NCBI GenBank assembly: GCA_964551735.1
Contig: CAZKEF010000009.1
Location: 103,895 to 167,894 of the forward strand
DNA: 64,000 nt
Reading direction: 5' to 3'
DNA from: DAOUAT01 sp964551735
GTDB taxonomy: Bacteria > Chloroflexota > Anaerolineae > CG2-30-64-16
Shown in pieces: positions 7,921 to 17,598 of the stretch. Every line of letters starts with the position of its first letter. Within the stretch, counting starts at the first letter, position 1. The notes beneath the pieces are model-generated. The model made no database searches. It was not told the DNA's origin and saw nothing but the letters and a program-made list of their open reading frames with translations. The position numbers were made by a program, and so were the translations under genes.

Positions 7921-10900
7921 CTAAGGAAGAGTGCCCGGGGCCAACTGGAAGGCAAAAGCCCCCACCCGATTAGAGTTGGCCGAATGGTCAACGCAGTTGA
8001 CCGCCCGCACGATGTAAAAGTGACTCCCGGCGCTGCCCACAGCGCCCACATGCACGTACGTCAGGTCACTGGTCTCCGCCAGCAGGTTGCCGGTCCCCGG
8101 CGTCGGATCCGGGGTGAAGTACGGCTCCGGGCTCACGAACACCTGATACACGGTCACCAGCGTGAAATTGCCGCCAGCATCGGTCGTCACCGCCGCCCAG
8201 CTGAGCGTGACATCGGCCCCGCTGGAGCTCATGGCCGCCTCTGGCGCCGCCGGCGCATTAGGCCCGATGAACGCCATCTCGGCCGTGACCATGACATCGT
8301 TGCCCAGCACATCCCAAATGCTGCCGATGTACGCATACGCACCCAGCGGATAATCGCCGTTGACGCGCAGGTAGTCGTCCGCTTGGCCCAGGCTGTAACC
8401 AAGTCCGTCCACCAGCATGTAGGCCGCGCCGGCCACCCTCAGATAGAAGATCGGCGCCTCGCCGTTGATGATCAACCACATCTGCTGCTGCCAGGGCTCA
8501 GCCGCATCCGCCGTGACCCCCTTCGCCGCCCAGTACTCAAGCCAGCCAGTAGGGAGTTCTGCCTGCTCCACCAGGAAGCCGTAGTGGCCATCGGCCAGCA
8601 TGTGGCTGGCGGTCAACTCGGCCACATCCAGGTAGTACCAGTCCTGCGCGGGATCCAGGGGCATGGTATAACCCGACGCCAGATCGCCCACCACCGGCGT
8701 CCACACCGCCTTGTCCAGCGACTGCCGCAATGTCAATTGTGTCAGTGTGAGCGGGCTGGTGTCAATCGTCCAGGTGTGGCTGGCAGGGGTGGGATCAACG
8801 TTGCCTGCGGCATCCGTCGCCCGCACCTCGAACATGTGCAACCCATCGGCCAAGTCGACGTACACCGCCGGACTCTCACAGAGAACGAACCCACCACCGT
8901 CCAACTGACACTCGAACGTCACCCCGACCTCGTTGGCGCTAAACTCGAAGCTGGCGGTGTCAACATTCGTCGGATCCACCGGCCCGCTGTCAATCACCGT
9001 CTCCGGCGGAACAATATCCACAAACGTCGCCGTGATCTGAGTATCACCCTGGATGGTGACAGTCGTGGGATTCTCGGATCCGGTTAAGTCACCGCTCCAG
9101 CCCGTGAAACTCCAACCGGCCTCAGCGATAGCCGTAAGCTCTACCTCATCAAGATAGTGGTAAGTAGCCTGATCAGGGCCCTTATTCACCGTGCCGTTAC
9201 CGACCACGTTGACCGTCAGCACATACTCATCTTGGGTGAAGTGTGCGGTGACCGACCTGTTGGTATCCATCGTGACCTGGCAATCGCCGACACCACTACA
9301 GTCGCCGCTCCAGCCTGTGAACGTGTAGCCTGGGTTGGACGAAGCGGTGACCGACACGACAGTCCCTTCACTGTACGTGTAAATACCAGCGGCCGGATCG
9401 ACCGTCCCACCCTCAGTTGGGCTGACGGCCGTGGTGAGAACATATAGGCGCTCACTGATGGTGTACGAATAGGAAATCTCAGCGATATCCGAGCGCACAT
9501 AGTCAACCGTCGCCTGATCCGGGGTGACCGTGACCCGCAGGTAGCCCGCGCTAGGGAGGACTTTGATCGTTTGATAAGCGCCGTAGTCGCCCTCAGTATA
9601 AATACCTGGAAATTCGTTGCCGCTCATGCTCGGCGAGGGCACTTCCTGATACACGATGCCGTCGCGCAGCTCATAGGCATATTGGTGATCGTGACCATGA
9701 AAGTATGCACTGACGCCGTTCTCGACCATCAACTGATGAATGGGTGTTACGCCAAACTCGGCCGCATTGCGATGGTCGGCAAACCCCGGCGTGCCGTCGG
9801 CGTTCCTGCCGCCCCACTCGAAATATGCCGCCGCCCTTGCGCCGCCGCGCACGTATCCTGGCTCGATCCCACCGTAACCTTCTGGAATCCCACCGGTCAT
9901 GTGATGCGAGAAGACGAACTTGTACTTGGCATCGCTGTTCTCAAGCGTCTGCTTGAACCAGTTGAACTGCTGCGCGCCCAACGTCCAGCTCCATTGATCA
10001 CCGGTTTTGGTGTCATCCGTGTGCTCACCTGCCGTGGGCGTATAGGGCAGGTTCATCGTATACTGAAACGGGTCTATGACCACGAACAGGGCGTCGCCCC
10101 ATTCCCAGGCGTAGTAATCCTCGCGATACTCGTCACCGTAGGTGGCCTCGTCAATCGCAGCCAGAGGATCAAGATTCGCAAAATAGAATCCATTGTCAAT
10201 CGGGGTCGGGTAATACGCCTTCCGAGCCTGGATGCTCCAAAGTGCGATAGTGAACATTGTATCATCGAGGTTCCAGCCCTCCTCGTTTTCGTGGTTTCCA
10301 GAAGCCAGAAAAATCGGGGTTGAGGGGCCAATCGCGCCCAGGTAAGATGTGCTCCGGTGCGCCAGATATTGGTTGTTAGCCCCCTTTTGACTATAGACCC
10401 AATTGAGCATGAATGTATCACCCAGGTCGAAGTGTAAATCGGGACGATCGCCCCGGATGTTGATCATCGCCTGGCGATAGTTGCTATTCAACTCAGCATG
10501 CGAATCAGAAGTGACCGTAAAGATGAAGGTGCTGCCCCTGACCCGCTGCGTCCAGAACGAATGCTCATCGCGCTCCACCCAATCCGTCTCTCCTTGCAGG
10601 TGATAGCGCATGCGGTAGAAGTAGCGCGTGTTCGGCGCGAGACCGGTGATCGTGAGCTCGCTGGGCTGCCCTGCGCTCGCAAGCAGATCGGACGTCTGCG
10701 CAGTGTACGATCCGGCAGACGTACCATACTGGTAGTGATACACAATGGTCGAATCGGGGACGATGTTGATCGTGATCGAAGTGTCTGTTGGCTTGCCGAG
10801 CAACTCCTCACCCTTGAAAGTAATCACCGTCGCCGCGCGGACATGAGCGGCGGAGCCGCCGACCAGAAATGCGAGAAGAACCACTGACAGGATCCATCTT

Positions 10901-10974
10901 CCCGCTCCGGTGATACGGATAACCCACGAGCCAACGCTTCTCAACCAATCTGCCAGGGAAAGACATCTTGACAT
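7921..10974 (-). CDS. Large secreted metallophosphoesterase with Ig/InlB-like repeats
   Basis: Predicted extracellular phosphoesterase of 1017 residues. A signal peptide (hydrophobic segment about 27-43, cut near HVRA at 47) is followed by a purple-acid-phosphatase-like FN3 domain (about 50-145). The calcineurin-like domain shows all metal motifs: SDSH near 156-159, GD at 185-186, GNHE at 226-229, SHH, and the GHDH near 425. Next come two InlB B-type repeats (GYTFTGWSGDC, GWSFTGWSGDL), a Big/Ig domain with DPTNVDTASFEF, another beta domain, and a C-terminal FN3-like module ending VGAFAFQLAPGTLP. GAGGAGGT precedes the start. The substrate is unknown. Confidence 0.88.
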   Translation of the reverse strand: MSRCLSLADWLRSVGSWVIRITGAGRWILSVVLLAFLVGGSAAHVRAATVITFKGEELLGKPTDTSITINIVPDSTIVYHYQYGTSAGSYTAQTSDLLASAGQPSELTITGLAPNTRYFYRMRYHLQGETDWVERDEHSFWTQRVRGSTFIFTVTSDSHAELNSNYRQAMINIRGDRPDLHFDLGDTFMLNWVYSQKGANNQYLAHRSTSYLGAIGPSTPIFLASGNHENEEGWNLDDTMFTIALWSIQARKAYYPTPIDNGFYFANLDPLAAIDEATYGDEYREDYYAWEWGDALFVVIDPFQYTMNLPYTPTAGEHTDDTKTGDQWSWTLGAQQFNWFKQTLENSDAKYKFVFSHHMTGGIPEGYGGIEPGYVRGGARAAAYFEWGGRNADGTPGFADHRNAAEFGVTPIHQLMVENGVSAYFHGHDHQYAYELRDGIVYQEVPSPSMSGNEFPGIYTEGDYGAYQTIKVLPSAGYLRVTVTPDQATVDYVRSDIAEISYSYTISERLYVLTTAVSPTEGGTVDPAAGIYTYSEGTVVSVTASSNPGYTFTGWSGDCSGVGDCQVTMDTNRSVTAHFTQDEYVLTVNVVGNGTVNKGPDQATYHYLDEVELTAIAEAGWSFTGWSGDLTGSENPTTVTIQGDTQITATFVDIVPPETVIDSGPVDPTNVDTASFEFSANEVGVTFECQLDGGGFVLCESPAVYVDLADGLHMFEVRATDAAGNVDPTPASHTWTIDTSPLTLTQLTLRQSLDKAVWTPVVGDLASGYTMPLDPAQDWYYLDVAELTASHMLADGHYGFLVEQAELPTGWLEYWAAKGVTADAAEPWQQQMWLIINGEAPIFYLRVAGAAYMLVDGLGYSLGQADDYLRVNGDYPLGAYAYIGSIWDVLGNDVMVTAEMAFIGPNAPAAPEAAMSSSGADVTLSWAAVTTDAGGNFTLVTVYQVFVSPEPYFTPDPTPGTGNLLAETSDLTYVHVGAVGSAGSHFYIVRAVNCVDHSANSNRVGAFAFQLAPGTLP

Positions 10975-11084
10975 CGAAACCTCCTCACTAAGCTCGCTCT
11001 ATCTATCAAGACGTTTGCGTACGAAATCTGGCGCGATCTTCGGCGGAAGAACACTTCTTTGCACTCTCTCCCGCGTTCCCCGCT

Positions 11085-14000
11085 TCAGAACCTACTCCCG
11101 GGTGACAAAGAGAAGATGAAGGCCCCCACCCGGTTGGAGTTGGCCGACGGGCCGACGCTGCTAACAGCACGTACGATGTAGAAGGAATGGCCCACGCTGC
11201 CCGCCGCATCGTCATGCCGATACTCGAGTTCGGTGGTTTCTGCCACCAGGTTGCCGGTGTCAGGTGTGGGATCCGGCGTAAAGTACGGTTCGTCGCTCAG
11301 GAACACCTGATACTTCGTGATCACGGTAGGACCACCACCTGCATTGCTCGTCACGGCTGGCCAGGTGAGCCAGATAGCGCCTCCGTTCCTGCGGATCGAC
11401 ACAACTGGCGCTGCAGGCTGGTACAAAGACTGATCGTTGGTAACGATCAGAATCAGCGTCACCGGCGTCTCGTTGCCCACCAGATCCCGAATCTCTCCCG
11501 CCACCGTGTACGTCCCCAGCGGATAGTCGTCCGGCACCGTCATGTCCACATCCACGCCTTGCAGATCGTGCTTCGCCGCATCCACCAGCCGCACGCTTGC
11601 GCCTTTGATGTACACGAACGGCTTTAGACCGTCCACCGCACCTTTCAAGTAGCTCAGGTATGGCTCCGACACTGCGCGCGCGTCGTAGTACGCCTTCAAC
11701 TCCGCCGCATCCACGCTCGAATTGCTCAGGTACAACCCAAAGTACTCGTCGGCTAACGCCTCGCTGGCCTCCGTCCCTTCCGCAAACTGAATCAGATGGT
11801 CGATGCCCGCATCGTTGGTTGTCTCCAGGATGTAGCCCGTCGCCAGGTCCCCTGCCATCGCCGCACCATCCGCCGTCGCGCCCGTAATCGTCAACTCTGG
11901 CGGTGTCGCATCGATTGTCCACGTGTAGCTGGCTGGCGTCACAGCAGTGTTGCCCGCCGCGTCAGTGGCCTGCACCTCGAACGTATGCTCGCCGTCCGCC
12001 AGGCCCGTGTACGCCTGCGGACTGCTGCACCCGCTGTACTCGCCAGCATCCAGGCGGCAGGCGAAGGTCGCACCCTCCTCGCTGCTGCTGAACGCGAAGC
12101 TCGCCGTCGGCTCGTTCGTCGGATCAGCCGGCCTCGCGTCAATGCTGGTCTCCGGTGCCACCGTGTCCACCGTCCACGTGTAGCTGGCTGGCGTCACATC
12201 GGTGTTGCCTGCCGCGTCAGTAGCCTGCACCGCGAACGTGTGCTCGCCGTCCACCAAGCCCATGTACGCCTGCGGGCTGCTGCACCCGCTGTACTCGCCA
12301 GCATCCAGGCGGCAGGCGAAGGTCGAATCCTCCTCGTTGCTGCTGAACTCGAAACTCGCCGTCGTCTCGTTCGTCGGATCAGCCGGCCCCGCATCAATGC
12401 GCGTATCAGGCGGAGTGACATCTACAAAAGTGGCGGTAACCGCTTTATCCCCGTCCATGGTCAGATCCCATGTGCCATCCCCATTATCGCTCAGCTCGCT
12501 TGCATTGGCGCCGCTCCAACCCGCGAATATCCATCCCGCATCGGCGATTGGCTCAAGTGTCGCGATCTCACCATAGGTGTAAGGATTACCAGGACTGTGG
12601 CTGACTTGGCCGTTGCCCACTACCGCTATCTCAACACTGTACTCGTATGGCGTATAGCTCACCTGCACTGTATGCGCACCGACCGGCATTGTCAGGCTGT
12701 TCGTGCTGTCCGTACTGCTGTCATCATCGGTACCCGTCCACCCAGTGATATGCCAGCCGCTAGCTGGGATCGCGCCACTCAGGCTGATGAGCTCGCCAGC
12801 AAGGTAATCCCCTGCCGGACAATCGCTGGATTGACTTGGTGCCGCAACTGGGTCTGTACCCTCCCCTGTATGGCCCAATGTCAGCCTATGACAGGGAGGG
12901 GCAACTGATGAATTGGTAAACTGCCAGGTAGCGCCAGTGGTTGCCGCACTACCATCGGACACTACGACATACCACTCGTACTCCACGCCATCTACAAGGT
13001 TATGCAAAGTCCGTTCAACAATCGCACCAGACGCAACATTTGTTACAGAACCAAGAAGAGCGAAGCCGGCCGCGCTCATGTCATACGCCAGGTCAAATTG
13101 GCTATTCCCGTCAGTTTCAAAAGCGTCATTCTTAGGTGAATAGGTGCGCACATGAATCAAGTTCTCCCCAGGGGAGAATTCCATCAAGCGGATATTGTCA
13201 CTCATCTGATTCGTAAAATCTGCCGCGATTGAATACACGGTTGTCCCACTTGCGCCAACATCCTGGCGCCAGGCTTCCATGCGGCAATGACCGCCGAGAA
13301 GCAGAAAGAAATTCGAATTATCTGAGAGACCGTTGAAAATGGCCTGACCACACGGATGCCACTCGGGCGCACGAACCCAGGGAAAAAGCGTATGGGTGGA
13401 GACGATACCACGACGGCTACTGTATGCTTTCAGGAGACTATCAGCCCAGTTTATCTCATCAGTCAAAGGGCAATCGCTCAGATTGATCGCGATAAAATCC
13501 ATGCCACCCGCACTGAACAAGCTGTAGCTATTCTGGTTTGAGTTGCTGGGATAGTGCCCGCTGTAATACCACCTGCCGATGAAACGGTCTACACCGAAGT
13601 AAGTATCAAAATTCGCAATGCTATCGTGATTGCCAGCCAGGATCCCATAAGGAACCCCATCTGTTAGCCCCGTTGTGAGCGGATCTTCCAGAATTGCCAT
13701 AGCGGCACTGGCTGCTTGCCATTCGCTGGCGTTGTCCCCTTCGGTGATGTCACCGACCTGCACGGCATAGGGGATGTTCTTATCAACGCGGTGATTGACA
13801 ATCCAGGTAGTGATTCCGCGCACCGCATCACCGGACACGAGGCGTTGCGTGTCTGGAATGTGGACAAAAGTGAAAGAGAGTGGCCTTACGTAGAAGGTCA
13901 CCGTGAGGGGATCGCCGTCCGGATCGGAGACCTGGACGCGCAGATCGGTCGCTGGCTCAAAGAGAGATCCGCCTTGCGATGGGCTGATAAGCACTGGCGG

Positions 14001-14174
14001 GTCCGGGGGCTGATTCTCAGAAGGCCTGGCAGCGTCCAAAACATCAAACCACAGGCCCATGACGGACATCACGAAGACCAGCAGAAGCAGGCCGGCTTGC
14101 CCGGCTCTACCCCACCGAATATTCAGCAGTACCCTGACGCAGGACTCACGACCCAGGTTCAGATTCCTCCCCAT
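11085..14174 (-). CDS. Large secreted metallophosphoesterase with tandem Ig repeats
   Basis: A second surface phosphoesterase of 1029 residues. The N-terminus has a membrane-spanning signal segment (AGLLLLVFVMSVMGLWF). The calcineurin-like domain has HIPDTQ, QVGDITEGDN, GNHDS and STHTLFPW, but the last motif is GGHCRM rather than GHxH, so metal binding may be altered. The rest is two InlB-type repeats, two near-identical Ig repeats of 85 residues, a further beta domain and a C-terminal module ending VGAFIFSLSPGSRF, as in the downstream phosphoesterase. The ATG at 14174 follows GGGAGG; a GTG 27 nt earlier is less likely. The two genes probably derive from a shared architecture rather than recent duplication, as the catalytic domains differ. 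Confidence 0.85.
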   Translation of the reverse strand: MGRNLNLGRESCVRVLLNIRWGRAGQAGLLLLVFVMSVMGLWFDVLDAARPSENQPPDPPVLISPSQGGSLFEPATDLRVQVSDPDGDPLTVTFYVRPLSFTFVHIPDTQRLVSGDAVRGITTWIVNHRVDKNIPYAVQVGDITEGDNASEWQAASAAMAILEDPLTTGLTDGVPYGILAGNHDSIANFDTYFGVDRFIGRWYYSGHYPSNSNQNSYSLFSAGGMDFIAINLSDCPLTDEINWADSLLKAYSSRRGIVSTHTLFPWVRAPEWHPCGQAIFNGLSDNSNFFLLLGGHCRMEAWRQDVGASGTTVYSIAADFTNQMSDNIRLMEFSPGENLIHVRTYSPKNDAFETDGNSQFDLAYDMSAAGFALLGSVTNVASGAIVERTLHNLVDGVEYEWYVVVSDGSAATTGATWQFTNSSVAPPCHRLTLGHTGEGTDPVAAPSQSSDCPAGDYLAGELISLSGAIPASGWHITGWTGTDDDSSTDSTNSLTMPVGAHTVQVSYTPYEYSVEIAVVGNGQVSHSPGNPYTYGEIATLEPIADAGWIFAGWSGANASELSDNGDGTWDLTMDGDKAVTATFVDVTPPDTRIDAGPADPTNETTASFEFSSNEEDSTFACRLDAGEYSGCSSPQAYMGLVDGEHTFAVQATDAAGNTDVTPASYTWTVDTVAPETSIDARPADPTNEPTASFAFSSSEEGATFACRLDAGEYSGCSSPQAYTGLADGEHTFEVQATDAAGNTAVTPASYTWTIDATPPELTITGATADGAAMAGDLATGYILETTNDAGIDHLIQFAEGTEASEALADEYFGLYLSNSSVDAAELKAYYDARAVSEPYLSYLKGAVDGLKPFVYIKGASVRLVDAAKHDLQGVDVDMTVPDDYPLGTYTVAGEIRDLVGNETPVTLILIVTNDQSLYQPAAPVVSIRRNGGAIWLTWPAVTSNAGGGPTVITKYQVFLSDEPYFTPDPTPDTGNLVAETTELEYRHDDAAGSVGHSFYIVRAVSSVGPSANSNRVGAFIFSLSPGSRF
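11900..12410. repeat. Two-copy 255-bp tandem repeat inside the phosphoesterase gene
   Basis: Two adjacent copies with a 255-bp period (85 residues) encode Ig-like domains sharing ACRLDAGEYSGCSSPQAY and the DGEHTF and ATDAAGNT segments. The nucleotide sequence is nearly identical over long stretches (for example around 12,011-12,070 and 12,266-12,325), so the duplication is recent or maintained by gene conversion. Confidence 0.85.
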
Positions 14175-14580
14175 CAGACCCTCCCTGTTCCTGTGGAGCA
14201 CGCCCGACCTTTATGGAAGATAGGAAGCCCTCATCGAAAATCGCCCGGCTGACGTTGTATGGCGAACCCTTCATAATGGGAGCTAGAAGCAGTTGACCGG
14301 GTGGTCACTGAAGTTTCGGCGCCAATGACAGCACATCACTTGACCAACGTATATCTGTAGCTGCTATTTTGAGAGGGAATGACAACATCAGGAAACAATG
14401 TACTTCGCGCTCGGTTTGTACGGAAGGCCTATAAGTCCCCGGTTTTGCATGACGATAGGGCCACCGTCTAGTACAACAAGCGGTACCCGAGCGCGAACAC
14501 CAGAGAAGAAGGAGGGAAGCAAGCTGCGCGCAAAGGAACGGGGGGCTGGAAACTTCAGCCAGCACCCGGCCTCGAGAGTA
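14175..14580. other. Intergenic region without a recognisable gene
   Basis: About 400 bases separate the phosphoesterase start from the response-regulator stop. I see no convincing reading frame with a ribosome-binding site, no RNA gene and no strong terminator. A promoter for the phosphoesterase gene is expected in its lower-coordinate part but none stands out. Confidence 0.5.
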
Positions 14581-15240
14581 TCAGGCCGACCGATTGGGGA
14601 TGATGCCGCGCTGGAGAGCAGCCAACGCCGCTTGAGTGCGGTTGGCGACGCCCAATTTCTGGTAAATCGTAGAAAGGTGATTCTTGACTGTTTGCTCGGA
14701 GAGAAAGAGGCGCTCGGCGATCGCGCGATTGCTCAAGCCATCGACCAGGCACACGAGCATCGTGAGTTCACGCTCCGAGAAACCCAGTCCGCCATCCGCT
14801 CCCAACCCACCGCTCAGCCGCCGATACTGCGCCAGCACGCGCACCGCCACGCTGGGGTCCACCGCCGCGCCGCCGGCCATCACGGTGCGGATCGACTGCA
14901 CCAGTTCGGACACCCGGCTATCCTTCAGGATGTAGCCGGCTGCACCCGCCTGAAAGGATTGGGCAATCAGCTCATCGTCCTGGTACATCGTCAGCACGAT
15001 GATGCACGTGGCTGGTCGTCGCGCCAGGATCTCCCGCATGGCCTCAATGCCGCTGCGGCCGGGCAAGTGCAGGTCCATCAGGATGACATCGGGTTTCAGT
15101 TCGCCGTCGAGGCGGACTGCCGCGCCCGCGTCGCCCGCCTCGCCCACCAGTTGCAGGTCGTCCTGCTGTTCCAGCACCGCGCGCAAGCCATCCCGAAACA
15201 TCGCATGATCATCCACAATCAGAACCCGGATTTTACTCAT
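14581..15240 (-). CDS. NarL/LuxR-family response regulator
   Basis: Two-component response regulator of 219 residues. The receiver domain shows Asp10-Asp11, the phospho-acceptor Asp56 in VILMDLHLPGRSG, Thr84 and Lys106. The C-terminal LuxR-type helix-turn-helix (about 145-210) has LSNRAIAERLFLSEQTVKNH. It overlaps the upstream kinase gene by 4 nt (ATGA), so the two are translated together, and the kinase is the expected phosphodonor. Target genes are unknown. Confidence 0.95.
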   Translation of the reverse strand: MSKIRVLIVDDHAMFRDGLRAVLEQQDDLQLVGEAGDAGAAVRLDGELKPDVILMDLHLPGRSGIEAMREILARRPATCIIVLTMYQDDELIAQSFQAGAAGYILKDSRVSELVQSIRTVMAGGAAVDPSVAVRVLAQYRRLSGGLGADGGLGFSERELTMLVCLVDGLSNRAIAERLFLSEQTVKNHLSTIYQKLGVANRTQAALAALQRGIIPNRSA

Positions 15241-17348
15241 TCGTCCTCCACGGCCCCGTGCTGCCCTGAGACCAACACCCGGATGGTCGTGCCCGACCCC
15301 GGTGTTGATAGGATCTGCAAGTGACCACCGATCTGCGCCAACTGCTCGCGCATAGAGAGCAGCCCAAATCGGCCAGCCATACCTCTGTTATCCGAGGCCG
15401 GATCAAAGCCGACGCCGTCATCGCGGATATCCAACGTCACCGTGCCATCCTTCAGGTAGAAAAGATCCAGCCAGGCCTGCCGGGCGTGTGCATGTTTCCA
15501 CACGTTGTTGAGGGCCTCTTGCGCCACGCGCATCAACGCCATTTCCCAGGCCTGCCGCGCCATCCGGCACGGCTCGCCGTTGACAGTGAGCTGCGTGGGA
15601 ATCTGGGTCTCCGCCTGGAAGCGCTGCGCCAACGCGCGCAGGCCGTTCTCCAGCCCGCATGCGCCGGCGCTGGCGCGCAGGGCAAAAATGCTGGCGCGTG
15701 CATCGCGGATGCTGCGCTGCAGCCCCTGGCTCAACAGCTCCAACTGCTGGCGCAGCGGGGAGTCACCTGGTGGGAGCAATCCCTGGGCCATGTCGGCGCG
15801 GAGCAGTAGGGCTGCCAGATCCTGCGCAAGGCCATCGTGCAGATCATTCGCCAGACGGATCCGCTCGGTCTGCAACGCCAGCGTTTCGGCCCGGCGCAGA
15901 CTCATCTGCCCTTCCAACACCCGCGACACCATTTGGGCGAACAGCATCAGCGTCTGGACGTCATCCTCGCTGAAGCGGCGGGTGGGGGCATCGCTGATCA
16001 TCAGCACACCGGCCGCCTTGCCCAGGATGAACAGCGGCACCGCCACCACCGCGATCGGAGCGTTTGTCCACAAGTCTGCGGCCGCTTGCGACCCGTCGGT
16101 ACACACCTCCAGGATCGAAGGCGTCCCTGTGGCCAGCACACGCCCGGAGAGCCCTTCTTGCGCACCGAGGCGTTTCCCGAACGCCTGACGTACGGGACCA
16201 TGCTGATCATGGGCCACAGTCAGCACCAACTCGCCACTTGCCTCATCGCGCACGACAACCCCACCGCCGTTCCCCTTCAAGAGGGTGACACTGCGCCTGA
16301 CGATTTCATCAAGCAGGCGATCGGGGTCCGACTCATGCGTCAGGATTGCGCCCATTTGGTAAAGGGCGTGCCAGCGGGTATTCCTTTCACCCAGCGCAAT
16401 CTCCAGGGCATCGCTTTTCTGCAGGCGATCTACCGCCACCCCAAGCTGTAACCCCACCGCCTGCACCAACGGGCCATCATCCCGGTAGCCTGGCTGCAGG
16501 TCTGATGCGCCCAGCGCGATGAGGCCGAGGGTCCGGCCGGGCGCGCGCACCCGCGCCAGCACGCCGTGGCTAATTCCCGCCTTTCGCAGCCACTCGGGCA
16601 CCATGTTGTGGTCAGCACGGTCTTGCAGAATCACGAAGGCAGCACTGGCCAGCGCCTCCTGCCACGGTTCGGCATCGGCATGTAGTCGAGCCGGCGCACT
16701 GACCCCCGGCGCGCCACAGTATGTGGAGAGTACGAGCGTCCGCCCAGCGGAGTCCAACAGGTAAAGCGCGCCGAACGCGTACGTCATATGACGACACAAA
16801 GCATCGAGGGCGCCCTGCAGGGCCGCAGCCAGCGAGGAGGCTTGACTGAGCGCGGCGAGTATCGCATCACGCACGGCCAGGTGGCGCTCAATGCGTGTGA
16901 CAGTGGCCGCATGCCAGGCATGTTGCACGCCATAGGACACGATCTCGGCTAGGGCCGCCAACACCTCCGGGCTCAAGGCGGCGGGATCACTCGCGGGCCA
17001 CAAGGCCAGGGCAAGGCCGATCTGCTCCTCGCCCGCGCGCAGTGGCAACACACAGACGCCTCCAGGCAGGCCGAACCGCGCATGCACAAGCCATTCCGGC
17101 GCCGCGGGAAGTGGGTTTTCTGTCAAATACGTAGCCAGCGCTTCCGGCAACTCGCCTGAACGGACGCCAGCGAGGGCCTGCGCGCCGTCACCGCCCAGGT
17201 AGATGTGGACACGGGCGCAGCCCAGGCTCGCCTGGAGGAATTGAGAGACGCGCGCCAGGGCGACCGGCAACGTGGAAGCACCGGCAACCGCGCGCCAGAA
17301 GGTCAGCACATCCGACCCAGAAACAGGAAGCGCTCGATTAGTTGGCAT
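15237..17348 (-). CDS. NarX/DesK-type sensor histidine kinase with GAF domains
   Basis: Soluble histidine kinase of about 703 residues without transmembrane segments. Three GAF-like regions are visible (roughly 25-150, 160-310 and 325-480). They precede a HisKA_3 dimerisation motif with the phospho-acceptor His in RLANDLHDGLAQDLAALLL and an HATPase domain with EALNNVWKHAHA, DDGVGFDP and GRFGLLSMRERA-like GLLSMREQL. The stop overlaps the response-regulator start. The start is uncertain: the ATG at 17348 and a TTG 24 nt upstream both lack a clear ribosome-binding site. The ligand of the GAF domains cannot be predicted. Confidence 0.92.
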   Translation of the reverse strand: MPTNRALPVSGSDVLTFWRAVAGASTLPVALARVSQFLQASLGCARVHIYLGGDGAQALAGVRSGELPEALATYLTENPLPAAPEWLVHARFGLPGGVCVLPLRAGEEQIGLALALWPASDPAALSPEVLAALAEIVSYGVQHAWHAATVTRIERHLAVRDAILAALSQASSLAAALQGALDALCRHMTYAFGALYLLDSAGRTLVLSTYCGAPGVSAPARLHADAEPWQEALASAAFVILQDRADHNMVPEWLRKAGISHGVLARVRAPGRTLGLIALGASDLQPGYRDDGPLVQAVGLQLGVAVDRLQKSDALEIALGERNTRWHALYQMGAILTHESDPDRLLDEIVRRSVTLLKGNGGGVVVRDEASGELVLTVAHDQHGPVRQAFGKRLGAQEGLSGRVLATGTPSILEVCTDGSQAAADLWTNAPIAVVAVPLFILGKAAGVLMISDAPTRRFSEDDVQTLMLFAQMVSRVLEGQMSLRRAETLALQTERIRLANDLHDGLAQDLAALLLRADMAQGLLPPGDSPLRQQLELLSQGLQRSIRDARASIFALRASAGACGLENGLRALAQRFQAETQIPTQLTVNGEPCRMARQAWEMALMRVAQEALNNVWKHAHARQAWLDLFYLKDGTVTLDIRDDGVGFDPASDNRGMAGRFGLLSMREQLAQIGGHLQILSTPGSGTTIRVLVSGQHGAVEDE

Positions 17349-17491
17349 AGCAAGAAAGCTGGTTGACAACAAATAGCGCCGCGGTCAAACAAGACAATTC
17401 AACACAGACTGACAATGACACGAAAGAGTGTAAGACACCGCCTAATCTTTCGGAAGACCCATTCATCCTCATCTTTGAAAACTAAGGTACT

Positions 17492-17517
17492 GGTGCTAAA
17501 TACCTAAGTTTAGCACC
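17492..17517. repeat. Inverted repeat upstream of the histidine kinase gene
   Basis: A 9-bp perfect inverted repeat (GGTGCTAAA and TTTAGCACC) encloses 8 nt and is itself flanked by copies of GGTACT. It lies about 145 nt upstream of the kinase start, between the kinase gene and the YitT terminator. It could be an operator or part of a small stem-loop; there is no direct evidence for either. Confidence 0.45.
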
Positions 17518-17536
17518 TGGTACTGGGTCACAGGAC

Positions 17537-17571
17537 ACAAAAAAAGCACTCCATGGTAAATGGAGTGCTTT
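17537..17571 (-). terminator. Rho-independent terminator of the yitT-like gene
   Basis: On the minus strand a 12-bp perfect stem (ATGGAGTGCTTT arm) with a 5-nt loop is followed by a run of U residues. It starts 28 nt after the stop codon at 17599, the expected place for the YitT-family gene terminator. Confidence 0.85.
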
Positions 17572-17598
17572 CTGTGCATCGTACCTTACAGTTATCTA

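Noticed and set aside
7195..9087. Plus-strand frame of 630 codons across the panB start and phosphoesterase gene
   Set aside because: It spans two well-supported minus-strand genes and a terminator, and its translation is low-complexity Arg/His-rich sequence.
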